Of a stretch of 13,515 bases of DNA, positions 1-7,519 are shown piece by piece (the first letter of the stretch is position 1; the number at the start of each line of letters is the position of its first letter). The notes below the pieces were generated by a model that ran no database searches, had not been told where the DNA came from, and saw only the letters and a program-made list of their open reading frames with translations. This DNA comes from an uncultured Eubacteriales bacterium. GTDB lineage: Bacteria > Bacillota > Clostridia > Oscillospirales > Butyricicoccaceae. Both the position numbers and the translations under genes were made by a program. The stretch is from assembly GCA_905199135.1 (NCBI GenBank), contig CAJKFC010000053.1:1-13515 (forward strand), given 5' to 3'.

Positions 1-12
1 TTTGACCACAGT

Positions 13-18
13 TATAAT
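13..18 (+). promoter_or_regulatory. Probable -10 element of the tRNA-Pro promoter
   Basis: A perfect TATAAT lies 10 nt before the first base of the tRNA, which would put transcription start a few bases upstream of the mature 5' end. The matching -35 box would fall to the left of the window, so only half of the promoter can be seen. The TTGACC at 2-7 is too close to be its partner. Confidence 0.45.
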
Positions 19-28
19 CATTTTATAT

Positions 29-104
<76 letters not shown>

Positions 105-149
105 CTTAAAAATCTATGGGCATTTTTCATTTGAAGACGGAGAGCATTT

Positions 150-1817
150 ATGTTTAGAAAGTCTTTAAAAACAATCTTGTCTGTATTTATTGTATCATTT
201 CTGCTCTGTGCTGTTTGTTTTGCGCAAAGTGGGAATGATATTTTAAAAATCGGACTTTTATATGGAACCGACGCACTGCCTGCGGTTAATCTGCAGAATG
301 TCACGGGGTATGGAAGCGGATACAGTATTGGCTATTTTGATTCGAATCGCCAGTTTGTATCCCTTTATAATATCAGCGAGACCAAGATCACCATGGTGAA
401 GGACAAGCTGATATATTTGAACGGCACAAGTTATTATGACACTTTGCCTGCCTCCTATACCGATGTGATAAAGCCATACCACATTGAGCTGTCTGCGTCT
501 TATTCTTCTGCAAGTGAGGCGGAAAGCGTCAAAAACCGTATCAGCGGTCAGGGGATAGAGGCATTCGTGGCTTACTCTGGCGGAAGCTATAAGGTCAGAT
601 GCGGAGCTTACGGTACAGAGAGCGAAGCTTCCTCTGATTTGAGCAGGATTGCGGGCGTTGCCGGAACAACAGGCAAGGTGGTAGGTTACAGCAGCACATG
701 CTATACCGTAACAGTAACAGGCAGCAGTGAGATACTTTTTGAGTTTGATAACGGACAGCCGATGGGTATCATGCCGAAGTCTGCCGGAGGGGAGACGAGA
801 ACCTGGTTTAAGGGTTATCAGTATCTCGGCGGTTTTGAATATAATCGTGTCAACGGCAACGATATAACCGTTATAGGCGTTCTCTCTATGGACGATTATA
901 TTAAGGGTGTCGTACCCTATGAGATGAGTGCTTCGTGGAATATAGAGGCGCTTAAGGCGCAGGCTCTCTGTGCCAAATCATATGCGGTCAATTCAATGGG
1001 AAAACACGGATCTTCGGGATTTGACCTTTGCAACAGCACGCACTGTCAGGTTTATAAAGGCATGAATTCCGCTACAGCCAACAGTAATGCTGCTGTTGAA
1101 GCTGTTTCGGGACAGTATATCTTATATAACGGAAAGGTGGCCGAGGGTTACTATCATGCCTCCAGCGGCGGACATACCGAAGATGTTGAAAATATATGGG
1201 GCACATATGTGCCGTATCTCAGAGGCGTAGACGACCCGTATTTGAAATATGCTGCGGCTGCCGATGAAAACTGGACATACAGTATAACTTTGGACGAGAT
1301 AGAGAGCATTCTTAAGTCAAAAGGCTATTCGGTGACAGAACTTACCGATTTCTATGTCAGCAAATATTCCCAGTACGGCAATGCGATAGAGATAACTTAT
1401 GTGGATAAATATAAGGGCAAGAGTGTAATCAAAGGTGAGACGGTCAGAACTGTTCTCAATACGGGCAGCAAAACTATTGTCAAGAGCCACAGATTTACAA
1501 TAAGCCAGCAGGGCGGTCTCTATGTGGGAAACAGAGAGGTCAGCAGCAGTACGGGCACTCTTTATACCATAGGAGCCGGCGGCAAACAGGTGCTCAGCGG
1601 CAATATAAGCGATAAAAAGGCGATAACGGCAAACGGAGTTGAAAACATATCGGTTTCCTCCGGAAACTCGTCTGAATTTATAATAAAAGGCTCAGGCGCA
1701 GGTCATAACATAGGCATGAGCCAAAGAGGAGCAAAAGGTATGGCTGATAACGGATTCACATATGATGCCATCATCAAACATTTCTTCACAGGAGTAACTA
1801 TCGGCAATGTCGACTAA
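150..1817 (+). CDS. SPOR-SpoIID/LytB family cell-wall protein (probable lytic transglycosylase)
   Basis: This is a predicted secreted or membrane-tethered peptidoglycan enzyme of 555 aa. Residues 1-26 form a signal peptide (basic MFRKSLK, hydrophobic stretch, AQS end). Residues about 108-180 look like a SPOR domain, which in known proteins binds glycan strands stripped of stem peptides. The SpoIID domain follows, with VVPYEM (candidate catalytic Glu258), the pair Cys294/Cys299 in DLCNSTHCQ (a zinc-site candidate, as recalled for clostridial SpoIID), HASSGGHTE (336-344) and the closing GAGHNIGMSQRGA (516-528). SpoIID enzymes cleave glycan strands during engulfment in sporulation, but SPOR-fused copies may instead act in vegetative wall turnover. 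The ATG at 150 is preceded by GGAGAG (139-144). The 3' end overlaps queA by 11 nt. The family call is strong; the sporulation role is not established. Confidence 0.9.
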   Translation: MFRKSLKTILSVFIVSFLLCAVCFAQSGNDILKIGLLYGTDALPAVNLQNVTGYGSGYSIGYFDSNRQFVSLYNISETKITMVKDKLIYLNGTSYYDTLPASYTDVIKPYHIELSASYSSASEAESVKNRISGQGIEAFVAYSGGSYKVRCGAYGTESEASSDLSRIAGVAGTTGKVVGYSSTCYTVTVTGSSEILFEFDNGQPMGIMPKSAGGETRTWFKGYQYLGGFEYNRVNGNDITVIGVLSMDDYIKGVVPYEMSASWNIEALKAQALCAKSYAVNSMGKHGSSGFDLCNSTHCQVYKGMNSATANSNAAVEAVSGQYILYNGKVAEGYYHASSGGHTEDVENIWGTYVPYLRGVDDPYLKYAAAADENWTYSITLDEIESILKSKGYSVTELTDFYVSKYSQYGNAIEITYVDKYKGKSVIKGETVRTVLNTGSKTIVKSHRFTISQQGGLYVGNREVSSSTGTLYTIGAGGKQVLSGNISDKKAITANGVENISVSSGNSSEFIIKGSGAGHNIGMSQRGAKGMADNGFTYDAIIKHFFTGVTIGNVD

Positions 1818-2844
1818 TTTGAAAAAATCAGATTTTTTCTTCGAGCTCCCCGAAGACAGAATTGCACAGACACCAATCGAAAGGCGTGATAACTCACGCC
1901 TTATGATTTTGGACAAAAAAAGCGGAGAGATAGAGCATAAGCACTTCTATGACATTATAGATTATCTCAACGAGGGAGACTGTCTTGTAGTCAATGACAC
2001 AAGGGTTATACCCGCCAGACTTTTGGGACACCGAAAGGGCACGGGAGGAGCCATAGAGCTTCTTTTGCTCAATGACAAAGGCGGAGACGATTGGGAGTGC
2101 CTTGTTTACCCGGGTAAAAAACTTAGAGAGGGCGCCGAGGTAGAATTTGGGGACGGACTTCTGACGGCCGTCATTAAAGAAGTTTTGCCTGACGGCAACC
2201 GAATAGTTCACTTTGAATATCAGGGAATATTCATGGAGATACTCGATAAATTGGGCATGATGCCGCTGCCGCACTACATAAAAGAGCAGCTCAGCGAAAA
2301 AGAGCGTTATCAGACGGTGTATTCCAAGCATAACGGCTCTGCGGCCGCCCCTACGGCAGGGCTGCATTTTACCAATGAGCTGCTTGATAAAATACAGGCC
2401 AAGGGAGTCAGAATTGCAAAGGTTACCCTTCATGTGGGCATAGGTACATTCAGACCTGTAAAGGCTGAAAATATTACAGATCACCACATGCACAGCGAGC
2501 ACTATATCGTAACCGAGGAGACGGCGGAGCTCATAAACAGAACGAGGCGTGAAGGCGGCAGAATAATTGCAGTCGGAACAACTTCGTGCCGCACCCTTGA
2601 GAGCGCCACCGATGAAAACGGAGTTACAAAGGCGGGAAGCGGCGACACCAGCATTTTTATTTATCCCGGATATAAGTTTAAGGGAATAAATGCCCTCATA
2701 ACTAATTTTCATTTGCCTGAAAGCACTCTCATTATGCTTGTTTCGGCTTTTTCCACAAGAGAGATCGTGCTGAATGCCTATAAGACAGCGGTGGATGAAG
2801 GGTACAGATTTTTCAGCTTCGGCGACGCAATGTTTGTAAAATAA
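1807..2844 (+). CDS. queA: S-adenosylmethionine:tRNA ribosyltransferase-isomerase QueA
   Basis: QueA transfers and isomerises the ribosyl group of SAM onto preQ1 at position 34 of tRNA, giving epoxyqueuosine, the step after Tgt. The 345-aa length matches the family (about 340-356). Family blocks are present in order: FFELPEDRIAQTP near the N-terminus, PARLLGHR (69-76), the signature AAAPTAGLHFT (179-189), TLHVGIGTFRPV (207-218), VGTTSCRTLES (256-266), IFIYPGYKFK and LITNFHLPESTLIMLVSAF. The start lies inside the preceding gene (11-nt overlap) and its TAA stop overlaps the rmuC ATG. This is a cytosolic enzyme, and tgt lies one gene downstream in the same apparent operon. Confidence 0.97.
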   Translation: MSTNLKKSDFFFELPEDRIAQTPIERRDNSRLMILDKKSGEIEHKHFYDIIDYLNEGDCLVVNDTRVIPARLLGHRKGTGGAIELLLLNDKGGDDWECLVYPGKKLREGAEVEFGDGLLTAVIKEVLPDGNRIVHFEYQGIFMEILDKLGMMPLPHYIKEQLSEKERYQTVYSKHNGSAAAPTAGLHFTNELLDKIQAKGVRIAKVTLHVGIGTFRPVKAENITDHHMHSEHYIVTEETAELINRTRREGGRIIAVGTTSCRTLESATDENGVTKAGSGDTSIFIYPGYKFKGINALITNFHLPESTLIMLVSAFSTREIVLNAYKTAVDEGYRFFSFGDAMFVK

Positions 2845-4046
2845 TGGATTATATTTTGATAGGTTTGCTGTGCGCTGTTCTGATCTTGCAGCTTGTCATT
2901 TTGGCAAAGTCGGCAGGAAAAAACAGGTACGGCGAACAGCTTGAGGAAATTAAAAACGATATACAGGCCGATAGCAACGAAAAGATATCGGCCGTTTTGT
3001 CGCGTCAGGACATAATAGCTTCTAAAATATCAGACGGATATACGAAAATATCTCATCAGATTTTTGAAAACGACATGAAAACCGAGCAGAGACTGGAGAA
3101 TATCCGCAGAAATCTCAACGAAAATGTCGACCGCATGATAAACAGCAATACAAGACAGCTCGACATGATAAGGGGTACGGTGGATGAAAAGCTCCATGAC
3201 GCTTTGGATAAAAAGCTTACGCAGTCCTTTCAGGCCGTTTCCGAGAGACTTGAGCAGATGTATAAAGGTCTGGGGGAGATGCAGACGATTGCAGCAGGGG
3301 TTACAGACCTTAAAAAGGTTTTGGCAAATGTCAAAACACGCGGAGTCTTGGGAGAGGTACAGCTCGGAGCTATAATAGAACAGATTCTGAGCCCAGAGCA
3401 GTTTGAGCGCAATGTGGCTACAAAAAAGGGAAGCCAGGCCAATGTGGAGTATGCGGTAAAACTCCCCGGAAACGGCGACAGCCCTGTCTGGCTGCCAATC
3501 GATGCGAAATTTCCCGCCGACGCCTATGTGTTTTTGGTAGATGCTTATGACAGCGGCGAAAAATACAGGATAGACGAGGCTTCAAAACAACTTAGGGACA
3601 GGCTCAAATCCTTTGCGAAAGATATCAGCACAAAATACATATCACCGCCCGACACTACCGACTTCGCCGTTATGTTCCTGCCTTTTGAAGGGCTTTACGC
3701 CGAGGCGGTCAAGATGGGAATGGTGGAGATACTTCAAAATGAATACAAGATAACGATAGCGGGTCCCACCACCATGGCGGCGTTTCTCAACAGCCTTCAG
3801 ATGGGCTTCAAGACTTTGGCGATACAGAAGAGGTCGTCGGAGGTATGGAAGGTTTTAGAGGGTGTCAAGCGTGAATTCGACACCTTTGCCGATGTGCTTG
3901 CGTCGGCTCAGAACAGGATAAATCAGGCCAACAACGAGCTGGACAAGCTCATAGGGGTGAGAACAAGACAGATTCAGAAAACTCTGAGAGATGTCCGTAC
4001 GGCCACGGAAAAATATTTGGAAAACAGCGAGGAAAACGATGTATAA
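2844..4046 (+). CDS. rmuC: RmuC family protein (DNA recombination/nuclease-like)
   Basis: This is a 400-aa RmuC protein. A single N-terminal membrane helix (about residues 3-21) is followed by a charged alpha-helical, probably coiled-coil stretch (about 30-150). The RmuC core then carries TRGVLGEVQLGAIIEQIL (165-182), VEYAVKLPG and PIDAKFPADAY (218-228). RmuC is known from E. coli as a factor limiting recombination at inverted repeats, and its core is related to restriction-type nuclease folds; the biochemical activity is poorly defined. The ATG overlaps the queA stop in a TAATG arrangement, and the 3' end overlaps tgt by 8 nt. Its position between queA and tgt has no obvious functional link to queuosine. 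Confidence 0.93.
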   Translation: MDYILIGLLCAVLILQLVILAKSAGKNRYGEQLEEIKNDIQADSNEKISAVLSRQDIIASKISDGYTKISHQIFENDMKTEQRLENIRRNLNENVDRMINSNTRQLDMIRGTVDEKLHDALDKKLTQSFQAVSERLEQMYKGLGEMQTIAAGVTDLKKVLANVKTRGVLGEVQLGAIIEQILSPEQFERNVATKKGSQANVEYAVKLPGNGDSPVWLPIDAKFPADAYVFLVDAYDSGEKYRIDEASKQLRDRLKSFAKDISTKYISPPDTTDFAVMFLPFEGLYAEAVKMGMVEILQNEYKITIAGPTTMAAFLNSLQMGFKTLAIQKRSSEVWKVLEGVKREFDTFADVLASAQNRINQANNELDKLIGVRTRQIQKTLRDVRTATEKYLENSEENDV

Positions 4047-5169
4047 GCTTTTAAAGCAGGAGGGCAGGGCGAGAAGAGGTGAATACACCACTGCCCACGG
4101 AACGGTTCAGACACCTGTGTTTATGAATGTAGGCACCCAGGCGGCCATCAAGGGCGGCCTTTCGGCCACAGACCTTGAGAATATCGGCTGTCAGGTGGAG
4201 CTTTCTAATACATATCATCTTCATGTAAGACCCGGCGAGGGACTGATAAAGGACTTGGGCGGACTGCATAAGTTTATGAAATGGGACAGACCGATTCTCA
4301 CCGACAGCGGAGGATTTCAGGTCTTTTCTCTGGCAAAGCTTAGAAAGATAACCGAGGAAGGGGTAAATTTCAATGCCCACACCGACGGCAGAAAGATATT
4401 CATGGGCCCTGAACAGAGCATGGAGATACAGTGGGCTTTGGGGTCTGACATCGCCATGGCCTTTGACGAATGTATAGAAAACCCTTCGCCTTACGGATAT
4501 GTTAAAAACTCCTGCGCCCGCACAAAGAGATGGCTCGAAAGGTGCAATAACCATCTGAATGAGCTCAAAAAGCGCGACGACACCGTAAATCCCGGTCAGG
4601 TGCTTTGGGGTATCAATCAGGGCGGAACATATAAGGACATAAGAGTTGAGCATATGAAATCCATCGCCGATCTCAGTCTTCCGGGATATGCCATCGGAGG
4701 TCTTGCAGTCGGTGAGACGGCCGAGGAGATGTACGAGATCATCGAGGCTGTCGAGCCCCATATGCCTATGAACAAGCCGAGGTATCTCATGGGTGTGGGA
4801 ACGCCTGTCAATATAATCGAAGCGGTGTACCGCGGAGTGGATTTCTTTGACTGTGTCATGCCTGCGAGAAATGCGAGACACGGCCATATCTTCACATCGT
4901 TAGGCGTAATAAATATCAAAAATGCCAAGTATGAGAGAGATGATACGCCTCTCGATCCAAACTGCGGCTGTCCTGTGTGCCAGAAGTTTTCCAAAGCGTA
5001 TATAAGACACCTGTATAAAGCAGGGGAAATGCTTGCCATGAGACTTAGCGTAATGCACAATCTGTATTTCTATAACAAGCTCATGAGCGACATCAGAGAG
5101 GCTTTGGATGAAGGAAGATTTGAGGCCTTCAGAAGAGAAAAAATTGAAATTTACGATAAAAGAATTTAA
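4039..5169 (+). CDS. tgt: tRNA-guanine transglycosylase Tgt (bacterial type)
   Basis: Tgt exchanges guanine-34 of GUN-anticodon tRNAs (Asp, Asn, His, Tyr) for preQ1 in queuosine synthesis. The 376-aa protein has every hallmark: the general acid Asp89 in TDSGGFQVF, WGINQGG, GYAIGGLAVGE (substrate base pocket), the nucleophile Asp271 in FFDCVMPARNARHG, and the zinc ligands Cys309, Cys311, Cys314 and His340 (CxCxxC then SVMH). I chose the ATG at 4039 rather than the in-frame ATG at 3991, because the protein then begins MYKLLKQEGRARRGEY like the family and GAGGA at 4029-4033 is correctly spaced. The start overlaps the rmuC end by 8 nt, consistent with translational coupling. Confidence 0.97.
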   Translation: MYKLLKQEGRARRGEYTTAHGTVQTPVFMNVGTQAAIKGGLSATDLENIGCQVELSNTYHLHVRPGEGLIKDLGGLHKFMKWDRPILTDSGGFQVFSLAKLRKITEEGVNFNAHTDGRKIFMGPEQSMEIQWALGSDIAMAFDECIENPSPYGYVKNSCARTKRWLERCNNHLNELKKRDDTVNPGQVLWGINQGGTYKDIRVEHMKSIADLSLPGYAIGGLAVGETAEEMYEIIEAVEPHMPMNKPRYLMGVGTPVNIIEAVYRGVDFFDCVMPARNARHGHIFTSLGVINIKNAKYERDDTPLDPNCGCPVCQKFSKAYIRHLYKAGEMLAMRLSVMHNLYFYNKLMSDIREALDEGRFEAFRREKIEIYDKRI

Positions 5170-5181
5170 AAGGAGAAAATT

Positions 5182-5466
5182 ATGACACCTGAACAGATTC
5201 AAATGCTCATCAGCTGGGGCTGGATAATACTCGTATTTGCAGTATTCTATTTTGCCATTATCCGTCCTCAGAAAAAGAGAGAGAAGAAAGACCGCGAAAT
5301 GATCAAAGCCCTCAAGGTAGGCGACCAGATCGTCACAATAGGCGGCATCTGCGGCAAGATCATCTCGATAAAGGACGATGTTATCAACATTGAGTCGGGC
5401 GCCGACAGAACTCGTTTCCAGCTTCAGAAATGGGCTGTAAGATCGGTAGAGGAAGAGAAGAAATAA
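5182..5466 (+). CDS. yajC: Preprotein translocase accessory subunit YajC
   Basis: This small membrane protein (94 aa) is of the YajC type. It has one N-terminal transmembrane helix (about residues 9-27) ending in the family motif YFAIIRPQKKREK, then a small cytosolic domain with KVGDQIVTIGGICGKI. YajC associates with SecDF at the Sec translocon in the cytoplasmic membrane. An AAGGAG ribosome site lies directly before the ATG, overlapping the end region of tgt (12 nt between the genes). The tgt-yajC order is conserved widely in bacteria. secD/secF are not in this window. Confidence 0.95.
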   Translation: MTPEQIQMLISWGWIILVFAVFYFAIIRPQKKREKKDREMIKALKVGDQIVTIGGICGKIISIKDDVINIESGADRTRFQLQKWAVRSVEEEKK

Positions 5467-5522
5467 TCATATCCTTAAGCCCTCTGCATATATTCTAACA
5501 AAGATATTTGGGAGGGTTTGAA

Positions 5523-5891
5523 TTGAAAGATACTGCTGAAAATAAAATTTGGAAAAGGATAGCTGTGGCGGTGAGTTTCACTCTGCTGGGACTGTTTTTT
5601 GCCGCCTTTCCGCTGGCTCTTTTGGTGGACAGGGGAGTCATCAGCCTTGTATGGGGAGAGCGTGGAATGTACATACTGCTGTTTGCGCTGTCATTTATCT
5701 CGGGCTTTTTCATAAGAACCCCGAGCAGACAGACATATATGACGGTGCTGTCAGGTCTTGCGTCTTTTGCGTTTCTCGTCCTTCTCGGATTTATATGTTT
5801 TCAGAAATTTTCCGCGGAAAATGCCGTGACAGTATTGATTATTTTGCTGAGTTCTGCTATAATAAACAGTGTTGTAAAAGCAATAAAATAA
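5523..5891 (+). CDS. Small four-helix membrane protein, TIGR04086/YrzE type
   Basis: This encodes a 122-aa integral membrane protein with four predicted helices (about residues 12-33, 47-63, 72-92 and 101-118) and no catalytic motif that I can see. The position right after yajC and before scfA matches the TIGR04086 family of uncharacterised Firmicute membrane proteins (B. subtilis yrzE lies next to its yajC homologue). The start is a TTG at 5523, because GGGAGG at 5510-5515 sits 7 nt upstream. A further in-frame TTG at 5508 would overlap that ribosome site. The last 60 bases contain a probable promoter for scfA. The function is unknown. Confidence 0.82.
   Translation: MKDTAENKIWKRIAVAVSFTLLGLFFAAFPLALLVDRGVISLVWGERGMYILLFALSFISGFFIRTPSRQTYMTVLSGLASFAFLVLLGFICFQKFSAENAVTVLIILLSSAIINSVVKAIK
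5835..5863 (+). promoter_or_regulatory. Probable sigma-A promoter of scfAB
   Basis: TTGATT (5835-5840) is separated by exactly 17 nt from a perfect TATAAT (5858-5863), and the -10 is extended by TGC directly upstream. Transcription would begin near 5870, about 40 nt before the scfA ATG. The promoter is embedded in the 3' end of the upstream membrane-protein gene. It would let the abundant peptide precursor be made independently of the upstream operon. It is predicted from sequence only. Confidence 0.65.
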
Positions 5892-5911
5892 TTCAAAAGG
5901 AAGTTGCAAAT

Positions 5912-6055
5912 ATGAAAAACATCAAGACAATCACAAAGGTAAACCTCAAGAAGACAGCTGAAAAGGGAGGCTGCGGCGAGTGCCAGACATCTTGCCAGTC
6001 CGCCTGCAAAACATCCTGCACAGTTGCAAACCAGAAATGTGAGAACAGACGATAA
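5912..6055 (+). CDS. scfA: SCIFF ranthipeptide precursor ScfA (six cysteines in forty-five residues)
   Basis: This 47-aa precursor peptide starts MKNIKTITKVNLKK and has six cysteines (21, 24, 28, 32, 36, 43) in the conserved CGECQTSCQSACKTSC block. It is the substrate of the downstream radical-SAM maturase. The N-terminal 20 residues act as leader and the Cys-rich part as core. From memory of the C. thermocellum homologue (CteA), the enzyme links Cys32 to Thr37 by a thioether, and both residues are present at those exact positions here. AAAGGAAG (5896-5903) lies 8 nt before the ATG. SCIFF peptides are nearly universal in Clostridia and unusually conserved, but the role of the mature product is not known. 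The identification is very secure. Confidence 0.97.
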   Translation: MKNIKTITKVNLKKTAEKGGCGECQTSCQSACKTSCTVANQKCENRR

Positions 6056-6062
6056 GAAAATG

Positions 6063-6083
6063 AGCAGGCATTCAATGCCTGCT
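6063..6083 (+). terminator. Perfect hairpin between scfA and scfB (attenuator or mRNA-stability element)
   Basis: AGCAGGCATT (6063-6072) and AATGCCTGCT (6074-6083) are exact reverse complements around one base. The real structure would be a stem of about 7-8 bp with a small loop. It is followed by TTAATTT, a weak U-tract. The hairpin starts 7 nt after the scfA stop and ends 23 nt before the scfB start. It could terminate part of the transcription or protect the 3' end of the scfA message, giving more precursor than maturase. Confidence 0.6.
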
Positions 6084-6106
6084 TAATTTATGTTGAGGAG
6101 AGAAGA

Positions 6107-7474
6107 ATGATACATAGATTTACCCAGGGCGGGCTGTTTATAGTGACAGATGTAAACAGCGGCGCTGTTCACGCCGTGTCGGAGCTTGTTTATGACATGC
6201 TCGGACACATAGAGCCTCCCATGGAGGAGAAATGCCCCGAGAAGCTTTTTGAAATTTTCAAAAACCACTCGGAAAATGAGATAAAAGAAGCATACGAGGA
6301 GATATACGAGATCTATAAGGCCGATCTTCTGTTTTCGGATGATGCCGACATAGATCCAAGTATAATAAAGACATCTGAGCCTCCCGTAAAAGCTCTCTGC
6401 CTCCATGTTTCCCACGACTGCAATTTGAGATGCAGATATTGCTTTGCCCAGACAGGCGATTTCGGCACGGTGAGATCTCTTATGAATGCCGAAACGGCAA
6501 AAAAAGCCATCGATTTCGTCATCAAAAACAGCAAAAACAGAAGAAACATCGAGATAGACTTTTTCGGCGGCGAGCCTCTCATGGCTTTCGATGTGGTAAA
6601 GGAGACTGTTGAGTATGCCAAGGCTGAAGGCGCAAAGCACGGAAAGAATTTCCGCTTTACCATAACTACCAACGGCGTGCTGCTCAATGATGAGATAACA
6701 GATTATATAAACCGTGAGATGTCCAACATAGTCCTGTCTCTTGACGGAAGAAAAGAGATCAACGACTATATGCGTCCGACAGTCAACGGCAAGGGCAGCT
6801 ACGACATAATAATGCCCAAATTCCAGAAGCTTGTAAAAGAGAGAGACAAGGACAAGGATTATTACATCAGAGGTACATATACTGGAAGAAATCTCGACTT
6901 TACCGAAGATGTCATAGATGTCTATAAGAAGGGCTTTGATCAGATATCCATAGAGCCCGTGTCCGCTCCCGACGGCTGCGGCTATGAGATAAAGACATCC
7001 GATCTTGAGAGAATAAAGAACGAATACCACAAGCTGGCAGAGAAGATGCTGGAGCTTGAAAAGAAAGGTGAGGGCTTCAATTTCTTCCACTTCAATGTTG
7101 ACCTTGAGCAGGGTCCCTGTGTCATAAAGAGACTTAGAGGCTGCGGCGCCGGCTGTGAATATGTGGCCATAACTCCCGAGGGAGACATATATCCCTGTCA
7201 TCAGTTTGTGGGACAGGAGCAGTTCAAAATGGGCAACCTCCACGAGGGTACCTTCAGCCGTGAAAAAGCCGAGGAGTTTGGCAATGTCAGTGTGTATACA
7301 AGAGAGGATTGCAAAACCTGCTGGGCAAAGTTCTATTGCAGCGGAGGATGCAGCGCAGCAAACTACAACGCCAACGGCGATATAAACAAGTGCTATCACA
7401 CGGGCTGTGAGCTGGAGAGAATGAGACTTGAATGCGCTCTCTATCTTGCCGTAAAGCGCAGCCTCGAAAATTAA
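6107..7474 (+). CDS. scfB: Thioether cross-link-forming SCIFF peptide maturase ScfB (radical SAM/SPASM)
   Basis: This 455-aa radical-SAM enzyme makes Cys-to-alpha-carbon thioether bridges in ScfA. Residues 1 to about 90 resemble the PqqD-like leader-peptide recognition domain (MIHRFTQGGLFIVTDVNSGAVHAV). The cluster motif CxxxCxxC is Cys105/Cys109/Cys112 (CNLRCRYC), and GGEP (154-157) helps bind SAM. The C-terminal SPASM region supplies ligands for two auxiliary iron-sulfur clusters: Cys346, Cys350, Cys364, Cys402, Cys405, Cys411, Cys415, Cys429 and Cys434. The start ATG has GAGGAG (6095-6100) at good spacing. It is cytosolic and lies in an operon with its substrate gene. The gene looks intact, and a strong terminator follows 13 nt after the stop codon. 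Confidence 0.97.
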   Translation: MIHRFTQGGLFIVTDVNSGAVHAVSELVYDMLGHIEPPMEEKCPEKLFEIFKNHSENEIKEAYEEIYEIYKADLLFSDDADIDPSIIKTSEPPVKALCLHVSHDCNLRCRYCFAQTGDFGTVRSLMNAETAKKAIDFVIKNSKNRRNIEIDFFGGEPLMAFDVVKETVEYAKAEGAKHGKNFRFTITTNGVLLNDEITDYINREMSNIVLSLDGRKEINDYMRPTVNGKGSYDIIMPKFQKLVKERDKDKDYYIRGTYTGRNLDFTEDVIDVYKKGFDQISIEPVSAPDGCGYEIKTSDLERIKNEYHKLAEKMLELEKKGEGFNFFHFNVDLEQGPCVIKRLRGCGAGCEYVAITPEGDIYPCHQFVGQEQFKMGNLHEGTFSREKAEEFGNVSVYTREDCKTCWAKFYCSGGCSAANYNANGDINKCYHTGCELERMRLECALYLAVKRSLEN

Positions 7475-7486
7475 AGATAAAAAATT

Positions 7487-7515
7487 AAAGGCTCGGATAT
7501 TTCCGAGCCTTTTTT
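7487..7515. terminator. Bidirectional Rho-independent terminator between scfB and the M32 peptidase
   Basis: AAGGCTCGGA (7488-7497) pairs perfectly with TCCGAGCCTT (7502-7511) around a 4-nt loop. On the plus strand the stem runs into TTTTTT (7510-7515), serving scfB. On the minus strand it is followed by TTTAATTTTTT, serving the convergent peptidase operon. It lies exactly between two converging stop codons. Confidence 0.92.
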
Positions 7516-7519
7516 GCGC

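Noticed and set aside
2..28. TTGACC at 2-7 as the -35 box for the tRNA promoter
   Set aside because: It is only 5 nt from the perfect TATAAT at 13-18, and with a normal spacer it would pair with ATATCC at 25-30, which lies partly in the tRNA.
108..127. AAAAAT...ATTTTT inverted repeat after the tRNA as a terminator
   Set aside because: The stem is only six A-T pairs with no GC core, so it is not a credible intrinsic terminator.
3991..4038. Sixteen-residue N-terminal extension of Tgt from an earlier ATG
   Set aside because: The extension lies wholly inside rmuC, is not part of the Tgt family start, and the ATG at 4039 has a better ribosome site.
5549..6055. A 168-codon frame that includes scfA at its end
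   Set aside because: The upstream part is an out-of-frame reading of the TIGR04086-type membrane protein. The ATG at 5912 with its own ribosome site gives a standard-length SCIFF peptide.
6083..7399. A 438-codon open frame on the minus strand opposite scfB
   Set aside because: It covers the well-supported radical-SAM gene, has no ribosome site of note, and its Leu/Val/Tyr-rich translation matches nothing I recognise.
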